Positions 15,184-22,808 of a stretch of 22,808 nt of DNA are shown here, one piece after another (positions within the stretch are counted from its first letter, which is position 1; every line of letters begins with the position of its first letter). A program made the position numbers and the translations under genes. Under the pieces are notes generated by a model. That model was given only the letters and a program-made list of their open reading frames with translations. It searched no databases and had not been told where the DNA came from. Source of the DNA: Bacteroidales bacterium (GTDB lineage: Bacteria > Bacteroidota > Bacteroidia > Bacteroidales > UBA932); NCBI GenBank assembly GCA_017483985.1, contig JAFUUB010000117.1, forward strand, positions 1 to 22,808, in the 5' to 3' direction.

Positions 15184-16548
15184 ATGGCCAAGAAGAAAGG
15201 ATTCATACAAGGTCTCATCGACGGGATCCAGGGAGACAAGATCATCTGGATGATCGTGCTCATGCTCATCATGATCTCGATCCTGGCCATCTCGTCCTCG
15301 ACCCCGCTGCTGGCCCTGCAGACGGGCAGCACCCGCTCGGCGATCATCAACGAGCAGATCCTGGTCGCCGTGATGGGGTTGGGTATCATCCTTTTCTGCT
15401 ATTTCTGCCTCAAACGCATCGGCTTCCTGCGGGCCATCTCCCAGTTCGGATTCCTGATCTCGCTGGGCATGCTCCTGTGTCTAGCCATCCACATCAATAC
15501 GCCCGTCCTGCGGGCCGTCAACATCAACGGAGCCACCCGCGCCCTGAGCATCATGGGCTTCCAGCTGCACGTCTTCGAGTTCGTCAAGGTCTTCATGGTC
15601 ATGTACCTGGCCTGGGCTTGCCAGGCCTACCAGGAGAAAGACGGCTTCGCCATCGCCACCGCCCTGTCCGCACAGCCGCACTTCGCCTTCCTCAAGAGCA
15701 AGAGCTGGCAGCTGTTTTTCTACGTGTTCCTGCCGATCATCCTGGTCAGTGTCCTGATCCTCATGGGCAGCGTCTCCAGTACGCTGTTCATCGGCCTGAT
15801 CATGGTCGCCACCATCTTCGTGGGCGGGGTGAAGCTCAAGGAATTCCTCATCTACGGTGTGCTCGGCCTGCTGCTGATCGGCGGTTGCGTCGGCCTGTCT
15901 TTCGCCACCGGCGGAAAGGTATTTCCCCGTATCCATACCGCCGTCTCGCGTATCGCCATGGCCTCGGAAGATCCGGAGGAGCAGTTGCTCAAGCTCCAGC
16001 GCGGCACCGTCGAGTTCCAGGAGGCGCTCGACAAGGTCAAGCAGCCCATCAGCGCCAAGGTCGCCGTCAGCGAAGGAGGCCTGATCGGAAAGGGACCGGG
16101 ACGCAGCACCCAGCGGTACGTCGTACCGGTCATGTTCGAAGACTACATGTTCAGTTTCATCATCGAAGAATACGGCATCCTCGGCGCCTTGCTGGTCATC
16201 ATCCTGTACGGCAGCCTGCTGGCCAGGGGATCGATCCTGGCCAAGAACTGCAAGAGCCAGTTCGCCAAGGTCGCCATCGCCGGCCTGGTCATCATGATCT
16301 CCGGCCAGGCGCTCATGCACATGGTGATCAACGTGGACCTCGGCCCGCTGACCGGCCAGACCCTGCCGATGATCAGCCACGGCAACTCCTCCTTCCTGGC
16401 TTTCAGCCTGGCTTTCGGACTGATCCTGAGCATCAGCAAGATGGTCAAGAAAAAAATGGACAAAGAAACGGCCCAGGCCGCCCCGATCCTGTCGGATGAG
16501 GTCCGCGACCGGCTGGACGAACTGGAACAACTCGACAATATCGCCTGA
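15184..16548 (+). CDS. ftsW: Septal peptidoglycan glycosyltransferase (SEDS family)
   Basis: FtsW polymerises lipid II at the septum in complex with FtsI. The 454-aa protein is strongly hydrophobic, with about ten predicted membrane segments, and has a basic cytoplasmic N-terminus. The large extracellular loop ends in SEGGLIGKGPGRSTQRYVVP (296-315) and MFEDYMFSFIIEEYGILGA. Asp320 there aligns with the catalytic Asp of the SEDS family (HTDF in proteobacteria, here FEDY). A Pro-Met-Ile-Ser-His-Gly-Asn-Ser-Ser segment (396-403 region) is also typical. A charged C-terminal tail of ~35 residues faces the cytoplasm. The position between murD and murG favours FtsW over the elongation paralogue RodA. 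Confidence 0.95.
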   Translation: MAKKKGFIQGLIDGIQGDKIIWMIVLMLIMISILAISSSTPLLALQTGSTRSAIINEQILVAVMGLGIILFCYFCLKRIGFLRAISQFGFLISLGMLLCLAIHINTPVLRAVNINGATRALSIMGFQLHVFEFVKVFMVMYLAWACQAYQEKDGFAIATALSAQPHFAFLKSKSWQLFFYVFLPIILVSVLILMGSVSSTLFIGLIMVATIFVGGVKLKEFLIYGVLGLLLIGGCVGLSFATGGKVFPRIHTAVSRIAMASEDPEEQLLKLQRGTVEFQEALDKVKQPISAKVAVSEGGLIGKGPGRSTQRYVVPVMFEDYMFSFIIEEYGILGALLVIILYGSLLARGSILAKNCKSQFAKVAIAGLVIMISGQALMHMVINVDLGPLTGQTLPMISHGNSSFLAFSLAFGLILSISKMVKKKMDKETAQAAPILSDEVRDRLDELEQLDNIA

Positions 16549-16551
16549 TAT

Positions 16552-17694
16552 ATGGAATACAAGAAACTACGGATCATCATCAGCGGCGGAGGCACCGGAG
16601 GCCATATCTTCCCGGCCATCTCCATCGCGAACAAGCTCCGGGAGCTCAACCCCGAGAGCGAGATCCTCTTCGTGGGAGCGGAAGGGAAAATGGAAATGGA
16701 AAAGGTCCCTGCGGCCGGCTACAAGATCGTCGGCCTGCCCATCGTGGGCCTGCAGCGGCAACTCAACCTGAAGAACCTGGTCAATGACATCCAGGTTCCT
16801 TTCAAGGTCCTTTCCTCCGTCCGCAAGGCCGGCAAGGTCATCGACGAGTTCCAGCCGGACATCGCCATCGGCGTGGGCGGCTATGCCAGCGCGCCCCTGC
16901 TCTGGGCGGCCCAGCGCCGCGGCATCCCCTGCCTGATCCAGGAGCAGAACGGCTTCGCCGGGCTGACCAACAAGATCCTCGGCAAGAAGGCCGGCTGCAT
17001 CTGCGTGGCCTACGAAGGCATGGAGCGTTTCTTCCCGGCCGACCGGATCGTCATGAGCGGCAACCCGATCCGCAGTGACATCGTCCCGGCCGATACGGCC
17101 CTGGTCATGCAGGGCATCGATTTCTACGGGCTCGACGCCACCAAGGACCACATCTTCATCGTCGGCGGCAGCCTCGGCAGCGGGACCCTCAACAAGGCGA
17201 TGAAAAAATGGATCTCCGACGGCTGCCCGGGAGGCGAAGGCGTAGAGATCCTCTGGCAGTGCGGGAAATACTACAAGGCGGGGATCGACGCCTTCATGGC
17301 GGAGCAGAAAGCCGCCGGCAAGGACCTTTCCGCCATCCGCTATACCGACTTCATCGGCCGGATGGACCTGGCCTACGCCGTGGCCGACGTGGTCATCTCC
17401 CGTTCCGGCGCCAGCACGGTTTCCGAACTGTGCGCCGCACACAAGGCGGCCATCTTCGTCCCGTCCCCGAACGTAGCCGAAGACCACCAGACCCACAACG
17501 CGATGGCCCTGGTCCGCAAGGATGCCGCGCTGCTCGTCAAGGATGCGGAGGCCCCCGAAAAACTCCTGCCGGCCGCCCTGGCGCTGGTGCACGACGAGCA
17601 GAAGATCCTCTCCCTGGAGCACAACATCGCGGCGCTGGCCCTGCGCGACGCCGCCCAGACCATCGCCGACGAGGCCTACAAACTGGTACGCTAG
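16552..17694 (+). CDS. murG: Lipid II synthase (UDP-GlcNAc:lipid I GlcNAc transferase)
   Basis: MurG is a GT-B fold peripheral membrane enzyme that adds GlcNAc to lipid I on the cytoplasmic face. The 380-aa protein carries the N-terminal Gly-rich loop SGGGTGGHIFPA (11-22), a second one, GVGGYAS (107-113), and IQEQNGFAG (129-137). In the C-terminal half are GGSLGS (205-210) and the donor-binding SRSGASTVSEL (283-293), followed by SPNVAEDHQTHNA. All are family signatures in the correct order. It begins 3 bp after ftsW and ends 4 bp before murC. Confidence 0.97.
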   Translation: MEYKKLRIIISGGGTGGHIFPAISIANKLRELNPESEILFVGAEGKMEMEKVPAAGYKIVGLPIVGLQRQLNLKNLVNDIQVPFKVLSSVRKAGKVIDEFQPDIAIGVGGYASAPLLWAAQRRGIPCLIQEQNGFAGLTNKILGKKAGCICVAYEGMERFFPADRIVMSGNPIRSDIVPADTALVMQGIDFYGLDATKDHIFIVGGSLGSGTLNKAMKKWISDGCPGGEGVEILWQCGKYYKAGIDAFMAEQKAAGKDLSAIRYTDFIGRMDLAYAVADVVISRSGASTVSELCAAHKAAIFVPSPNVAEDHQTHNAMALVRKDAALLVKDAEAPEKLLPAALALVHDEQKILSLEHNIAALALRDAAQTIADEAYKLVR

Positions 17695-17698
17695 ACAC

Positions 17699-19054
17699 AT
17701 GAAATACAAAAAGATCTATTTTATCGGCATCGGCGGTATCGGCATGAGCGCCATCGCCCGTTACTGGAAGCGCAAAGGACTGGCTGTCAGTGGCTATGAC
17801 AAGACGTCCTCGCCCCTGACGGAGCAGTTGCGTTCCGAAGGCATCGCCGTCCACTACACCGATGACACCGACTACATCCCCAAGGATGTAGAAGGGACGC
17901 TGGTGGTATGGACGCCCGCCATACCGGAAGACCTGGGAGAACTGGTCTATGTCCGGGAGCATGGCTACAAACTCCTGAAGCGGTCCCGGGTCCTGGGCGA
18001 AATCGCCCGCGATCAGCGCTGCCTGGCCGTCGCCGGCACCCACGGGAAAACCACGACCAGCACCCTGGCCGCCCACATCCTGACGGAATGCGGCGAAGGA
18101 TGCTCCGCCTTCCTCGGCGGCATTTCCAAGAACTACGGGACCAACCTGCTGGTCTCCGACAACCCCGTGGTCGTGGCGGAAGCCGACGAATTCGACCGCT
18201 CCTTCCTGCAACTGTTCCCGGAGATTGCGGTGATCACGGCCATGGATGCCGACCACCTGGACATCTATCATGACATCGAAACCTACCGGCAGGCCTTCCG
18301 CGACTTCGCGGCGCAGGTCAGCGGACAGCTCATCCTGAAACGCGGCCTGCCGATCACGGAAAAGGACACCAAGGCCCGGATCCTGACCTACGCATACGAC
18401 GATCCGCAGGCGGACTTCCACGCCCGGAATCCCCGCCCCGACGAGACCGGCCATTTCCATTTCGACCTCGTCTGGCCGGGCGGCGTCATCGAGGACGTCC
18501 GCGCCGGCACCCCGGGACGCGTCAACGCGGAGAACAGCGTGGCCGCCGCGGCCATCTGCCTGAGCTACGGCATCGATTCGCAGCAGGTCAAGGCCGCCAT
18601 CGGGTCCTTCCAGGGCGTGCAGCGCCGGCTCGACGTACACCTGAATACGCCGCACCTGTCCTATATCGACGACTACGCCCACCATCCCAAGGAACTGTCC
18701 GCCGCCATCCGCTCGATGCGGGACATCTTCCCCGGACGCAAGCTCACCGCCATCTTCCAGCCGCACCTGTATACCCGGACCCGGGACTTCGCGGCGGATT
18801 TCGCCGAGGCGCTCAGCGGCGTGGACAAACTGATCCTGCTGGACATCTACCCGGCCCGCGAAGAACCGATCCCCGGTGTCACTTCGGAGATCATCTTCGA
18901 CCGGGTGACCGCGCCGGAAAAGGGCCTGCTCCGGAAAGAGCAGCTGATGGAGTACCTGGAGAAAGAGCCGCTGGACGTGCTGGTCACCTTCGGCGCGGGC
19001 AACGTGGACCGTTTCATCGGTCCGATTACCGAAATGCTGAAAAAGAGAGTGTAA
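17699..19054 (+). CDS. murC: UDP-MurNAc:L-alanine ligase
   Basis: MurC adds the first stem-peptide residue, L-Ala, to UDP-MurNAc. The start at 17699 (MKYKKIYFIGIGGIGMS) is chosen because it gives the family N-terminus and a normal 451 aa. An in-frame ATG at 17522 lies inside murG. GIGGIGMS at 10-17 is the UDP-binding loop, GTHGKTTT at 113-120 is the ATP loop, and EADEFDRSFL (161-170) and DDYAHHP are further conserved motifs. The GTHGKTTT variant (His where MurD and MurE have Asn) is diagnostic of MurC. The gene is 1 bp from ftsQ. Confidence 0.97.
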   Translation: MKYKKIYFIGIGGIGMSAIARYWKRKGLAVSGYDKTSSPLTEQLRSEGIAVHYTDDTDYIPKDVEGTLVVWTPAIPEDLGELVYVREHGYKLLKRSRVLGEIARDQRCLAVAGTHGKTTTSTLAAHILTECGEGCSAFLGGISKNYGTNLLVSDNPVVVAEADEFDRSFLQLFPEIAVITAMDADHLDIYHDIETYRQAFRDFAAQVSGQLILKRGLPITEKDTKARILTYAYDDPQADFHARNPRPDETGHFHFDLVWPGGVIEDVRAGTPGRVNAENSVAAAAICLSYGIDSQQVKAAIGSFQGVQRRLDVHLNTPHLSYIDDYAHHPKELSAAIRSMRDIFPGRKLTAIFQPHLYTRTRDFAADFAEALSGVDKLILLDIYPAREEPIPGVTSEIIFDRVTAPEKGLLRKEQLMEYLEKEPLDVLVTFGAGNVDRFIGPITEMLKKRV

Positions 19055-19055
19055 C

Positions 19056-19838
19056 ATGAAGACGGTCTGGAGAGTTTCGATTGCCCTGGTGGTCACCGCG
19101 CTGGTGGTCGCCCTCATGGTGCTGCTATCCGGCATCACGCGGGAACGCCGCCACCTGGTCACCTGCAAGAGCGTCGACATCCGGATCCTGGACAGCGCCC
19201 GGCTGAGCTTCATCGGCGTGGACGACGTCAAGAAATGCCTGGATGAAAGCTACGGCGTCTGGAACGGCCAGCGGCTGGACAGCGTCAACCTGCGGAAGAT
19301 CGAAACGGTCCTGCGGGACCGCAGCGCCATCCTCACCAGCGAAGCCTGGACCACCGGCGACGGCGTCCTGCACATCGCCGTGACCCAGCGCGAACCGATC
19401 GTACGGTTCCAGGGTCCGGACGGCGGCTTCTACAGCGATGAGAACGGCTTCCTGTTCCCGCTCCAGGCCGGGTACACCTCGCGCGTACCGATCATCGACG
19501 GGGCGGTGCCGGTCCATACCGGCCCGGGCTACAAGGGTCCGGCCAAGACCGCGGAGGAACGGAAGTGGATCGAAGGCATCATCGGGCTGGTCCGCTTTAT
19601 CGAGCGGAACAAGGCCTGGGGGGATGCCATCGTCCAGATTACCGTGGATGAAAAAGGCGACATCGTCATGGTCCCCCGGACCGGGAAGGAGAAGTTCATC
19701 TTCGGTTCGCCGCACGAGTGGCAGGACAAATTCGCCCGCATGGAACGGTATTACCGTTACATCGCACCGTCCAAGGAGGAAGGCTGGTATTCGACCGTCA
19801 ACGTCAAGTACCCCGGACAGATCATTTGCAGACAATAA
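19056..19838 (+). CDS. ftsQ: Cell division protein FtsQ
   Basis: FtsQ is a bitopic protein linking the cytoplasmic ring to FtsL/FtsB and the septal synthase. The 260-aa product has a very short cytoplasmic end, one transmembrane segment at ~5-27 and a periplasmic region. The first part (~37-110) is POTRA-like. The next region contains the family pattern VTQREPIVRFQGPDGGFYSDENGFLFPL. Sequence conservation is low in this family, so the call also relies on its place between murC and ftsA. It starts 1 bp after murC and is followed 14 bp later by ftsA. Confidence 0.9.
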   Translation: MKTVWRVSIALVVTALVVALMVLLSGITRERRHLVTCKSVDIRILDSARLSFIGVDDVKKCLDESYGVWNGQRLDSVNLRKIETVLRDRSAILTSEAWTTGDGVLHIAVTQREPIVRFQGPDGGFYSDENGFLFPLQAGYTSRVPIIDGAVPVHTGPGYKGPAKTAEERKWIEGIIGLVRFIERNKAWGDAIVQITVDEKGDIVMVPRTGKEKFIFGSPHEWQDKFARMERYYRYIAPSKEEGWYSTVNVKYPGQIICRQ

Positions 19839-19852
19839 AACATACATAGATC

Positions 19853-21370
19853 ATGGAAGACAGATACATTGCAGCGGTGGACATGGGTACCTGGAAGATC
19901 GCCTTGACCGTGGCGAAGATCACCGGGGAGGACGTGGACATCGTCTATTACAAGGAACGGCCGTCCGACGGGATCCGCAACAGCGCGGTCTTCAACCCCG
20001 GCAAGGCGGAAGGGCCCATCCGCGAAGCCATCAAGGATGCGGAAGAAGAGCTGAAGATCAAGATCATGCAGGTCGTGGTCGGTCTGCCGCGCTGCGACGT
20101 ACGGCAGGAGATCGCCCAGGCCCGCGTGGAACGGACGAACCCCGATGAGAGCATCACCCGCGAGGAAGTCGAGAACCTCAAGGCCCTCGCGCAGGACGAG
20201 TATCCGCTCGGCGACCCGGACAAGGACATCCTGTACGGCGCCGTGGCCCAGTCCTTCTCCGACGACGAGAATTTCCAGCTGATCGAGAATGACATCATCG
20301 GCGTCATCAGCCAGTCCTTCGAAGGCAACTTCAAGCTGTTCATCGGCAAGAAAGGCGCCGTCCGGACCATTGACAAGATCTTCAATGACCTGGGCATCGC
20401 CATCGCCCGCAAGTATTTCACCCCGAGCGCACAGGCGAAAGCCGTCCTGACCGAGGACGAGATGATCGGCGGCGTGGGCCTGATCGACCTGGGCGCCGGC
20501 GCTACGTCCGTGACCATCTACCAGGGCAACATCCTGCGGTACTATGCATCCGTCCCGTACGGCGGGAATGTCATCACCTCGGACATCCGCACCGAGTGCA
20601 GCATCTCCCCCCGCCTGGCGGAGAACATCAAGTACGCCTTCGGCGCCTGCATGCCGGAGAAGCTCCTGACCCTGGGCGAGAAGACCATCCAGATCGAGGG
20701 CAACGAGACGGAAGGCTTCCGCCAGATCCCGGTCAAATACCTGTCCGAGATCATCACCGCCCGCGTCAAGGAGATCCTGGATGCAATCCTGTATGAGATC
20801 CAGGCCAGCGGCATGGCCGACAGCCTGCGGGCCGGCCTGGTCATCACCGGCGGCGGGGCGAAACTGGCCAACATCGTCAGCTATATCAAGGAAGTGTCCG
20901 GCTACAACGTCCGTACGGGCAAACCCCGCCGGAAATTCTCCGCAGAGGGCATCCCGGGCATCTTCGAGCCGTCCGCCACGACATCGGTCGGCATGATCCT
21001 CTCCGCCAAGGAAGACGGCCTGCTGGGCTGCATCGACCCGGTGGAGCGTCCGGCAGCCTTCGTGACCGCCTTCCCGAGTTACTGGCCGGCCGATCCGGTG
21101 CCGGAGGAGACCGCGGAAGAACGTCCCGAACCCCAGCCGGAAACGGAATCCGAGCCGGAGGCCGTAACGCCGGAAATCCCGGAAGATGCGGAAGAAGGAG
21201 TCGGTGCGGAACTCTTCAGCAGCCAGGAAGTGCCCGAAACGGAGCCCGGTAAGAAGAAGGTCAAAGAGCCGAAGGCTCCGAAGAAACCGGGCAAGCTCAG
21301 CATCACCTGGAAGAAACTGCTGGGTTTCGTGGATGAGATGACCAACGACATGGACAACGAAGAAGTGTAA
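19853..21370 (+). CDS. ftsA: Cell division protein FtsA (actin-like) with long acidic C-terminal tail
   Basis: FtsA tethers FtsZ filaments to the inner membrane and signals to the division complex. The first ~400 residues form the actin-like fold: AAVDMGTWK (7-15, phosphate loop 1), GLIDLGAGATSVTIY (209-223, phosphate loop 2) and VITGGGAKLANI (330-341, adenosine motif). The 505-aa length exceeds the ~420 aa of E. coli FtsA. The excess is a low-complexity Glu/Pro-rich linker (~412-466), a Lys/Pro-rich stretch (467-481) and a terminal helix KLSITWKKLLGFVDEM (481-496). That helix is probably the amphipathic membrane anchor. The gene is 4 bp from ftsZ. Confidence 0.95.
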   Translation: MEDRYIAAVDMGTWKIALTVAKITGEDVDIVYYKERPSDGIRNSAVFNPGKAEGPIREAIKDAEEELKIKIMQVVVGLPRCDVRQEIAQARVERTNPDESITREEVENLKALAQDEYPLGDPDKDILYGAVAQSFSDDENFQLIENDIIGVISQSFEGNFKLFIGKKGAVRTIDKIFNDLGIAIARKYFTPSAQAKAVLTEDEMIGGVGLIDLGAGATSVTIYQGNILRYYASVPYGGNVITSDIRTECSISPRLAENIKYAFGACMPEKLLTLGEKTIQIEGNETEGFRQIPVKYLSEIITARVKEILDAILYEIQASGMADSLRAGLVITGGGAKLANIVSYIKEVSGYNVRTGKPRRKFSAEGIPGIFEPSATTSVGMILSAKEDGLLGCIDPVERPAAFVTAFPSYWPADPVPEETAEERPEPQPETESEPEAVTPEIPEDAEEGVGAELFSSQEVPETEPGKKKVKEPKAPKKPGKLSITWKKLLGFVDEMTNDMDNEEV

Positions 21371-21374
21371 GATT

Positions 21375-22622
21375 ATGGCTGACTATATCGATATCGACAA
21401 CATCGTCACCCCTACGGATTGGATTCCGGACGTTTCCCCGATCAAAGTCATCGGTGTCGGTGGCGGCGGCTGCAATGCCGTGACATACATGTACAACCAG
21501 AAGGTCCAGGGTTGCAACTTCATCGTCTGCAACACCGACCGTCAGGCCCTGGAGAAGAGCAATGTCCCGATCAAGATCCAGCTCGGCGAAGGCCTGGGTG
21601 CCGGTACGAATCCAACCGAAGGCCGGAACGCGGCCATCGAGTCCCAGGATGTCATTGCGGAGAAACTCCTGACCCCGGAGACGAAGATGGTCTTCATCAC
21701 CGCGGGCATGGGCGGCGGCACCGGTACCGGCGCTTCTCCGGTCATCGCCAAGATGGCCAAGGACCGCGGCATCCTGACCGTGGCAGTGGTTACCATCCCC
21801 TTCAAGAACGAAGGCGACGAGGCCATTTCCAAGGCCATCGACGGCATCCACGAGCTGCAGCCGAACGTGGACTCCCTGCTGATCATCAACAACGAGAAAC
21901 TCTACGAATACTACGGCAACCTGCTGGTCCACGAGGCGTTCCCGCACGCGGACGAGGTCCTGGCGACGGCCGTGCGCGGCATCACCGAGATCATCAGCCG
22001 CACGGGCTATATCAACGTGGACTTCAAGGATGTCCGCAACATGATGAGCGGCAGCGGCATGGCCCTGATGGGCTGCGGCACGGGCACCGGCAACGAGCGG
22101 CTCGAGCAGGCGGTCAAGGGCGCGCTGGAGTCCCCGCTGCTCAACGATTTCGACCTCAAGACGGCCAAGAGCCTGTTGGTCAACGTGACCTGCGGCCGCA
22201 ACGACAAGGGCCTCAAGATGGACGACATCAAGACCATCAGCGAGCTGATTTCCAAGCACACCGGCGGTTCCCGCACCTTCAAGCAGGGTCTCGTCTATGA
22301 CGACAATCCGGAGGTGGGCGACAAGATCCAGATTACGGTCATCGCCGTGGGCTTCAAGATGAACCTCGTGGGCATCACCGGAGCCGACCTGGGCAAACTG
22401 ATCATGATTGACAAGGATTTCGTCTATCAGCCGGATGCGGAACTCAAGGGAGAGATGGACCTGCCGGATGTGGACATCACCATCAACAAGGTGGGTTACT
22501 CCACGACGGAAAATGTCCGCAAGTTCCACTTCGAGGAGAAACCGGAACTGCTGACCGGTGTCAAGAGCGAACTGGAAAGCGTCGCGGCCATCCGCCGTTC
22601 CCTCCACCACCAGGCGAAATAA
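21375..22622 (+). CDS. ftsZ: Cell division GTPase FtsZ
   Basis: FtsZ is the tubulin homologue that polymerises into the division ring. The 415-aa protein has the nucleotide loop GVGGGGCNAV (27-36), the tubulin signature GMGGGTGTGASP (111-122) and the catalytic T7 loop N-V-D-F-K-D (214-219). The C-terminal subdomain ends near residue 330. A linker of about 70 residues and a terminal segment SVAAIRRSLHHQAK follow. The IRRSL portion is the best candidate for the conserved peptide that binds FtsA, but the match to the usual consensus is loose. It is the last gene of the dcw operon, and a long inverted repeat follows. Confidence 0.98.
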   Translation: MADYIDIDNIVTPTDWIPDVSPIKVIGVGGGGCNAVTYMYNQKVQGCNFIVCNTDRQALEKSNVPIKIQLGEGLGAGTNPTEGRNAAIESQDVIAEKLLTPETKMVFITAGMGGGTGTGASPVIAKMAKDRGILTVAVVTIPFKNEGDEAISKAIDGIHELQPNVDSLLIINNEKLYEYYGNLLVHEAFPHADEVLATAVRGITEIISRTGYINVDFKDVRNMMSGSGMALMGCGTGTGNERLEQAVKGALESPLLNDFDLKTAKSLLVNVTCGRNDKGLKMDDIKTISELISKHTGGSRTFKQGLVYDDNPEVGDKIQITVIAVGFKMNLVGITGADLGKLIMIDKDFVYQPDAELKGEMDLPDVDITINKVGYSTTENVRKFHFEEKPELLTGVKSELESVAAIRRSLHHQAK

Positions 22623-22629
22623 GATCGTT

Positions 22630-22746
22630 CAGCAGGGACCGGAAGAACCAGGGCTCAGTCCATTCTCGCATCCAGCGTCCTCCGCTCAGCGGAGAACTTG
22701 TCTGCTGCGGCTGAGTATCGCCCTCGGTTCTTCCGGTCCCCTGCTG
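22630..22746. repeat. Long imperfect inverted repeat / structured intergenic element after ftsZ
   Basis: The arm 22630-22658 pairs with 22711-22746. The pairs are 8 bp (22630-22637 with 22739-22746), 12 bp (22638-22649 with 22726-22737), 5 bp (22650-22654 with 22720-22724) and 4 bp (22655-22658 with 22711-22714). Breaks are single C bulges at 22738 and 22725 and a 5-nt internal bulge. The enclosed ~52 nt contain a perfect hairpin CTCCGC-TCA-GCGGAG (22680-22694). No T-tract follows on either strand, so it is not a classical intrinsic terminator. It could be a bidirectional terminator of another kind, a repeat-family element or a structured RNA. Confidence 0.75.
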
Positions 22747-22749
22747 TAT

Positions 22750-22808
22750 CTAGTCCTCGATGCCGGCGCGGCAGACAAGGGCTGCGTCGGGATCCGGCAG
22801 GCAGTCCA
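22750..22808 (-). CDS. Probable C-terminal end of a convergent gene, product unknown (truncated by window)
   Basis: On the minus strand an open frame enters from the right edge and ends with TAG at 22752-22750. The visible 18 residues, DCLPDPDAALVCRAGIED, have codon use like the neighbouring genes, with G/C at most third positions. The fragment is too short to assign a family. A gene converging on ftsZ would fit the inverted repeat lying between the two stops. Confidence 0.45.
   Translation of the reverse strand, partial: DCLPDPDAALVCRAGIED

Noticed and set aside
17522..17698. N-terminal extension of MurC from the ATG at 17522
   Set aside because: It lies within murG, and its Arg/Pro-rich sequence is a frame shadow. 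The true Rossmann start is at 17699.
17537..19231. 564-codon minus-strand frame across murC
   Set aside because: It is in codon register with murC, has no recognisable domain or promoter, and spans gene boundaries.
22630..22746. Inverted repeat as a 6S RNA, RNase P RNA or tmRNA gene
   Set aside because: I could not find the conserved sequence signatures of RNase P RNA or tmRNA, and the context does not fit the known Bacteroidales 6S location. It is kept only as an unassigned structured element.
22630..22746. Inverted repeat as a miniature transposable element
   Set aside because: No target-site duplication is visible at its edges (flanks 22623-22629 and 22747-22753 differ). Without other copies to compare, this cannot be supported.

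Overview
The window is about 22.8 kb of dense, GC-rich bacterial chromosome carrying a complete division and cell wall (dcw) cluster. Gene order, protein families and promoter style point to the Bacteroidota, most likely Bacteroidales. The cluster runs mraZ-rsmH-ftsL-ftsI-murE-mraY-murD-ftsW-murG-murC-ftsQ-ftsA-ftsZ, without murF or ddl. FtsI carries a C-terminal PASTA domain, MraY has a long extra-membrane insertion, and several intergenic regions carry the TAnnTTTG -7 element of the Bacteroidota primary sigma factor. A GC-rich lineage within the order, such as a Rikenellaceae-like one, would fit, but I cannot assign a genus.

Left part (1-6900), unlinked housekeeping genes. The window opens inside the 3' end of a carboxylase of the oxaloacetate decarboxylase alpha / pyruvate carboxylase B type. 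Its C-terminal biotinyl-like domain has Glu where the biotin-accepting Lys should be. A strong terminator follows. Then come radC and upp, each behind a recognisable Bacteroidota promoter. upp meets miaB tail to tail, and one palindromic TTAA supplies both stop codons. A divergent promoter region separates miaB from a tight three-gene group: an LEA-like lipoprotein, a secreted SPOR-like protein and rpoN (sigma-54). msrA follows and ends in a strong hairpin terminator.

Control region (6870-7169). This 300-bp AT-rich interval is the most information-dense non-coding stretch. From left to right it holds the msrA terminator, three 12-bp direct repeats plus one inverted core, a first -7 box, four TGGAA boxes spaced exactly 10 bp apart, and a second -7 box. 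The four boxes have the architecture of a MraZ operator: 5-bp boxes with 5-bp spacers, directly upstream of mraZ.

Right part (7170-22622), the dcw operon. Thirteen co-directional genes are separated by -4 to +14 bp with no visible internal terminator. MraZ is the likely autoregulator and RsmH modifies 16S rRNA. MurE, MurD and MurC are Mur ligases acting on the UDP-MurNAc-peptide precursor. MraY and MurG make lipids I and II. FtsW and FtsI polymerise and crosslink septal peptidoglycan, with FtsL and FtsQ as scaffold, and FtsA and FtsZ form the cytoplasmic ring.

Right end (22623-22808). After ftsZ there is a long imperfect inverted repeat with arms of about 29 bp and no U-tract, then the probable last codons of a convergent minus-strand gene.

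No mobile element, CRISPR array, tRNA or rRNA was seen. Most of the window is an ordinary core-genome locus. The points worth a second look are the operator and repeat array upstream of mraZ, the inverted repeat after ftsZ, and a few departures from family motifs.
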